Source: Oscillospiraceae bacterium
Lineage (GTDB): Bacteria > Bacillota_A > Clostridia > Oscillospirales > Oscillospiraceae
Direction of reading: 5' to 3'
Assembly (NCBI GenBank): GCA_024690695.1
Contig: JAILOS010000123.1
Span: 1-6,172, forward strand
Length of the DNA stretch: 6,172 nt
The stretch's first letter is position 1; each line of letters opens with the position of its first letter. Positions 5,799 through 6,172 of this stretch are shown one piece after another. The notes below the pieces were generated by a model. The model was not told the DNA's origin and did no database searches. It saw nothing but the letters and a program-made list of their open reading frames with translations. The translations under genes were made by a program, and so were the position numbers.

Positions 5799-5828
5799 CT
5801 ACGGGGTGAGGGCGGGATTTGCGAACGC

Positions 5829-5849
5829 GGGCGACCGCAAGGGTCGCCC
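5829..5849. repeat. Array module A, copy 3
   Basis: Identical to copy 1 across the hairpin and lying 207 bp from it; it starts the second A-B-A block. Confidence 0.9.
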
Positions 5850-5880
5850 CTACGGGGTGAGGGCGGGGTTTTGGTTTTTT

Positions 5881-5958
5881 GTAGGGGACGGCGTCCTCGA
5901 CGTCCCGTTGGTCAGACGATTGCCTTGCTTCAGGCGGGCGGCTGATAGCCGCCCCTAC
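5881..5958. repeat. Array module B, copy 2
   Basis: 78 bp with the same ends and hairpins as copy 1, 207 bp away. One base differs (GGTCAGACG for GGTCGGACG), and the linker that follows has drifted to GGGGGGAGGGGGAGGG. Confidence 0.9.
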
Positions 5959-5985
5959 GGGGGGAGGGGGAGGGTTTTCGTGGGC

Positions 5986-6006
5986 GGGCGAGCGCAAGGG
6001 TCGCCC
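5986..6006. repeat. Array module A, copy 4 (stem mismatch)
   Basis: Same hairpin with one C-to-G change (GGGCGAGC), which replaces a C-G pair in the stem by G-G without compensation. It is 208 bp from copy 2. Confidence 0.88.
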
Positions 6007-6036
6007 CTACGGGGTGAGGGCGGGGTTTTCGCAGGC

Positions 6037-6057
6037 GGGCGACCGCAAGGGTCGCCC
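6037..6057. repeat. Array module A, copy 5
   Basis: Identical to copy 1 across the hairpin, 208 bp from copy 3; it opens the third block. Confidence 0.9.
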
Positions 6058-6088
6058 CTACGGGGTGAGGGCGGGGTTTTGGTTTTTT

Positions 6089-6166
6089 GTAGGGGACGGC
6101 GTCCTCGACGTCCCGTTGGTCGGACGATTGCCTTGCTTCAGGCGGGCGGCTGATAGCCGCCCCTAC
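6089..6166. repeat. Array module B, copy 3
   Basis: Identical to copy 1 across its 78 bp as far as read by eye, 208 bp from copy 2. The next A copy would be expected near 6193, beyond the window. Confidence 0.9.
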
Positions 6167-6172
6167 GGGGTG

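Larger units (their letters stand above)
5622..6172. repeat. Higher-order tandem array of GC-rich hairpin modules (incomplete)
   Basis: This 551-bp stretch has no credible gene. It is built from two modules. Module A (five copies) is a hairpin GGGCGACC, loop GCAAG, GGTCGCCC. Module B (three copies) is a 78-bp element bounded by GTAGGGG and CCCCTAC. They alternate A-B-A, A-B-A, A-B, and equivalent positions recur every 207-208 bp (B copies at 5674, 5881, 6089; A copies at 5622, 5829, 6037 and at 5778, 5986). Each A hairpin and each B element is followed by a shared linker beginning GGGGTGAGGGCG and a T-rich run. The array continues past the window end. It suggests duplicated MITE- or REP-like elements; open frames through it on both strands look spurious. 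Confidence 0.93.

Noticed and set aside
5443..6153. Open frames on both strands through the hairpin array (repeating GATLAVAR and AAISRPPEARQSS peptides)
   Set aside because: The peptides are direct translations of repeated hairpins, the frames overlap on opposite strands, and no ribosome binding sites support them.
5622..6172. CRISPR array
   Set aside because: The intervals between hairpins are themselves repeats rather than unique spacers, and unit spacing alternates in an A-B-A pattern.

Overview
The window looks like chromosomal DNA from a high-GC member of the Firmicutes, most likely a gut-type clostridium (Oscillospirales or a relative). This is an inference from three things: a SepF gene directly after a YggS/YlmE-type gene, a clostridial-type MutS and Hfq, and strong GC bias at third codon positions. 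No 16S or marker search could be run, so the taxon is not certain.

All recognised genes lie on the minus strand and read from right to left. Positions 5408-6172 hold no credible gene. They contain a tandem higher-order array of GC-rich hairpin modules (5622-6172, running off the window), several palindromes, a strong but displaced Shine-Dalgarno sequence, and a four-copy heptamer repeat just in front of mutS. Next come mutS (2804-5407), a CPBP-family membrane protease (2113-2802) and the tRNA m6t6A methyltransferase trmO (1412-2107). Their gaps are 1 and 5 nt, so they look like one operon, which ends at a probable intrinsic terminator (1351-1378). A second transcription unit starts with hfq (1042-1269), followed by yggS (265-972) and the 5' part of sepF (1-251).

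The operon spans mismatch repair (MutS), tRNA modification (TrmO), sRNA-mRNA pairing (Hfq), PLP homeostasis (YggS) and Z-ring anchoring (SepF). MutS and Hfq often flank mutL-miaA in clostridia; here the slot holds the CPBP protease and trmO instead.

The most notable signals not explained by genes are four. First, a near-consensus housekeeping promoter (TTGACA, 17 nt, GATAAT) is embedded in an AT-rich patch inside the yggS coding sequence and points at sepF. Second, the hairpin array has a ~208-bp higher-order period and a 78-bp sub-element with GTAGGGG terminal inverted repeats. Third, a heptamer microsatellite separates mutS from its only good Shine-Dalgarno sequence. Fourth, a strong hairpin with a purine-rich loop lies between hfq and yggS.
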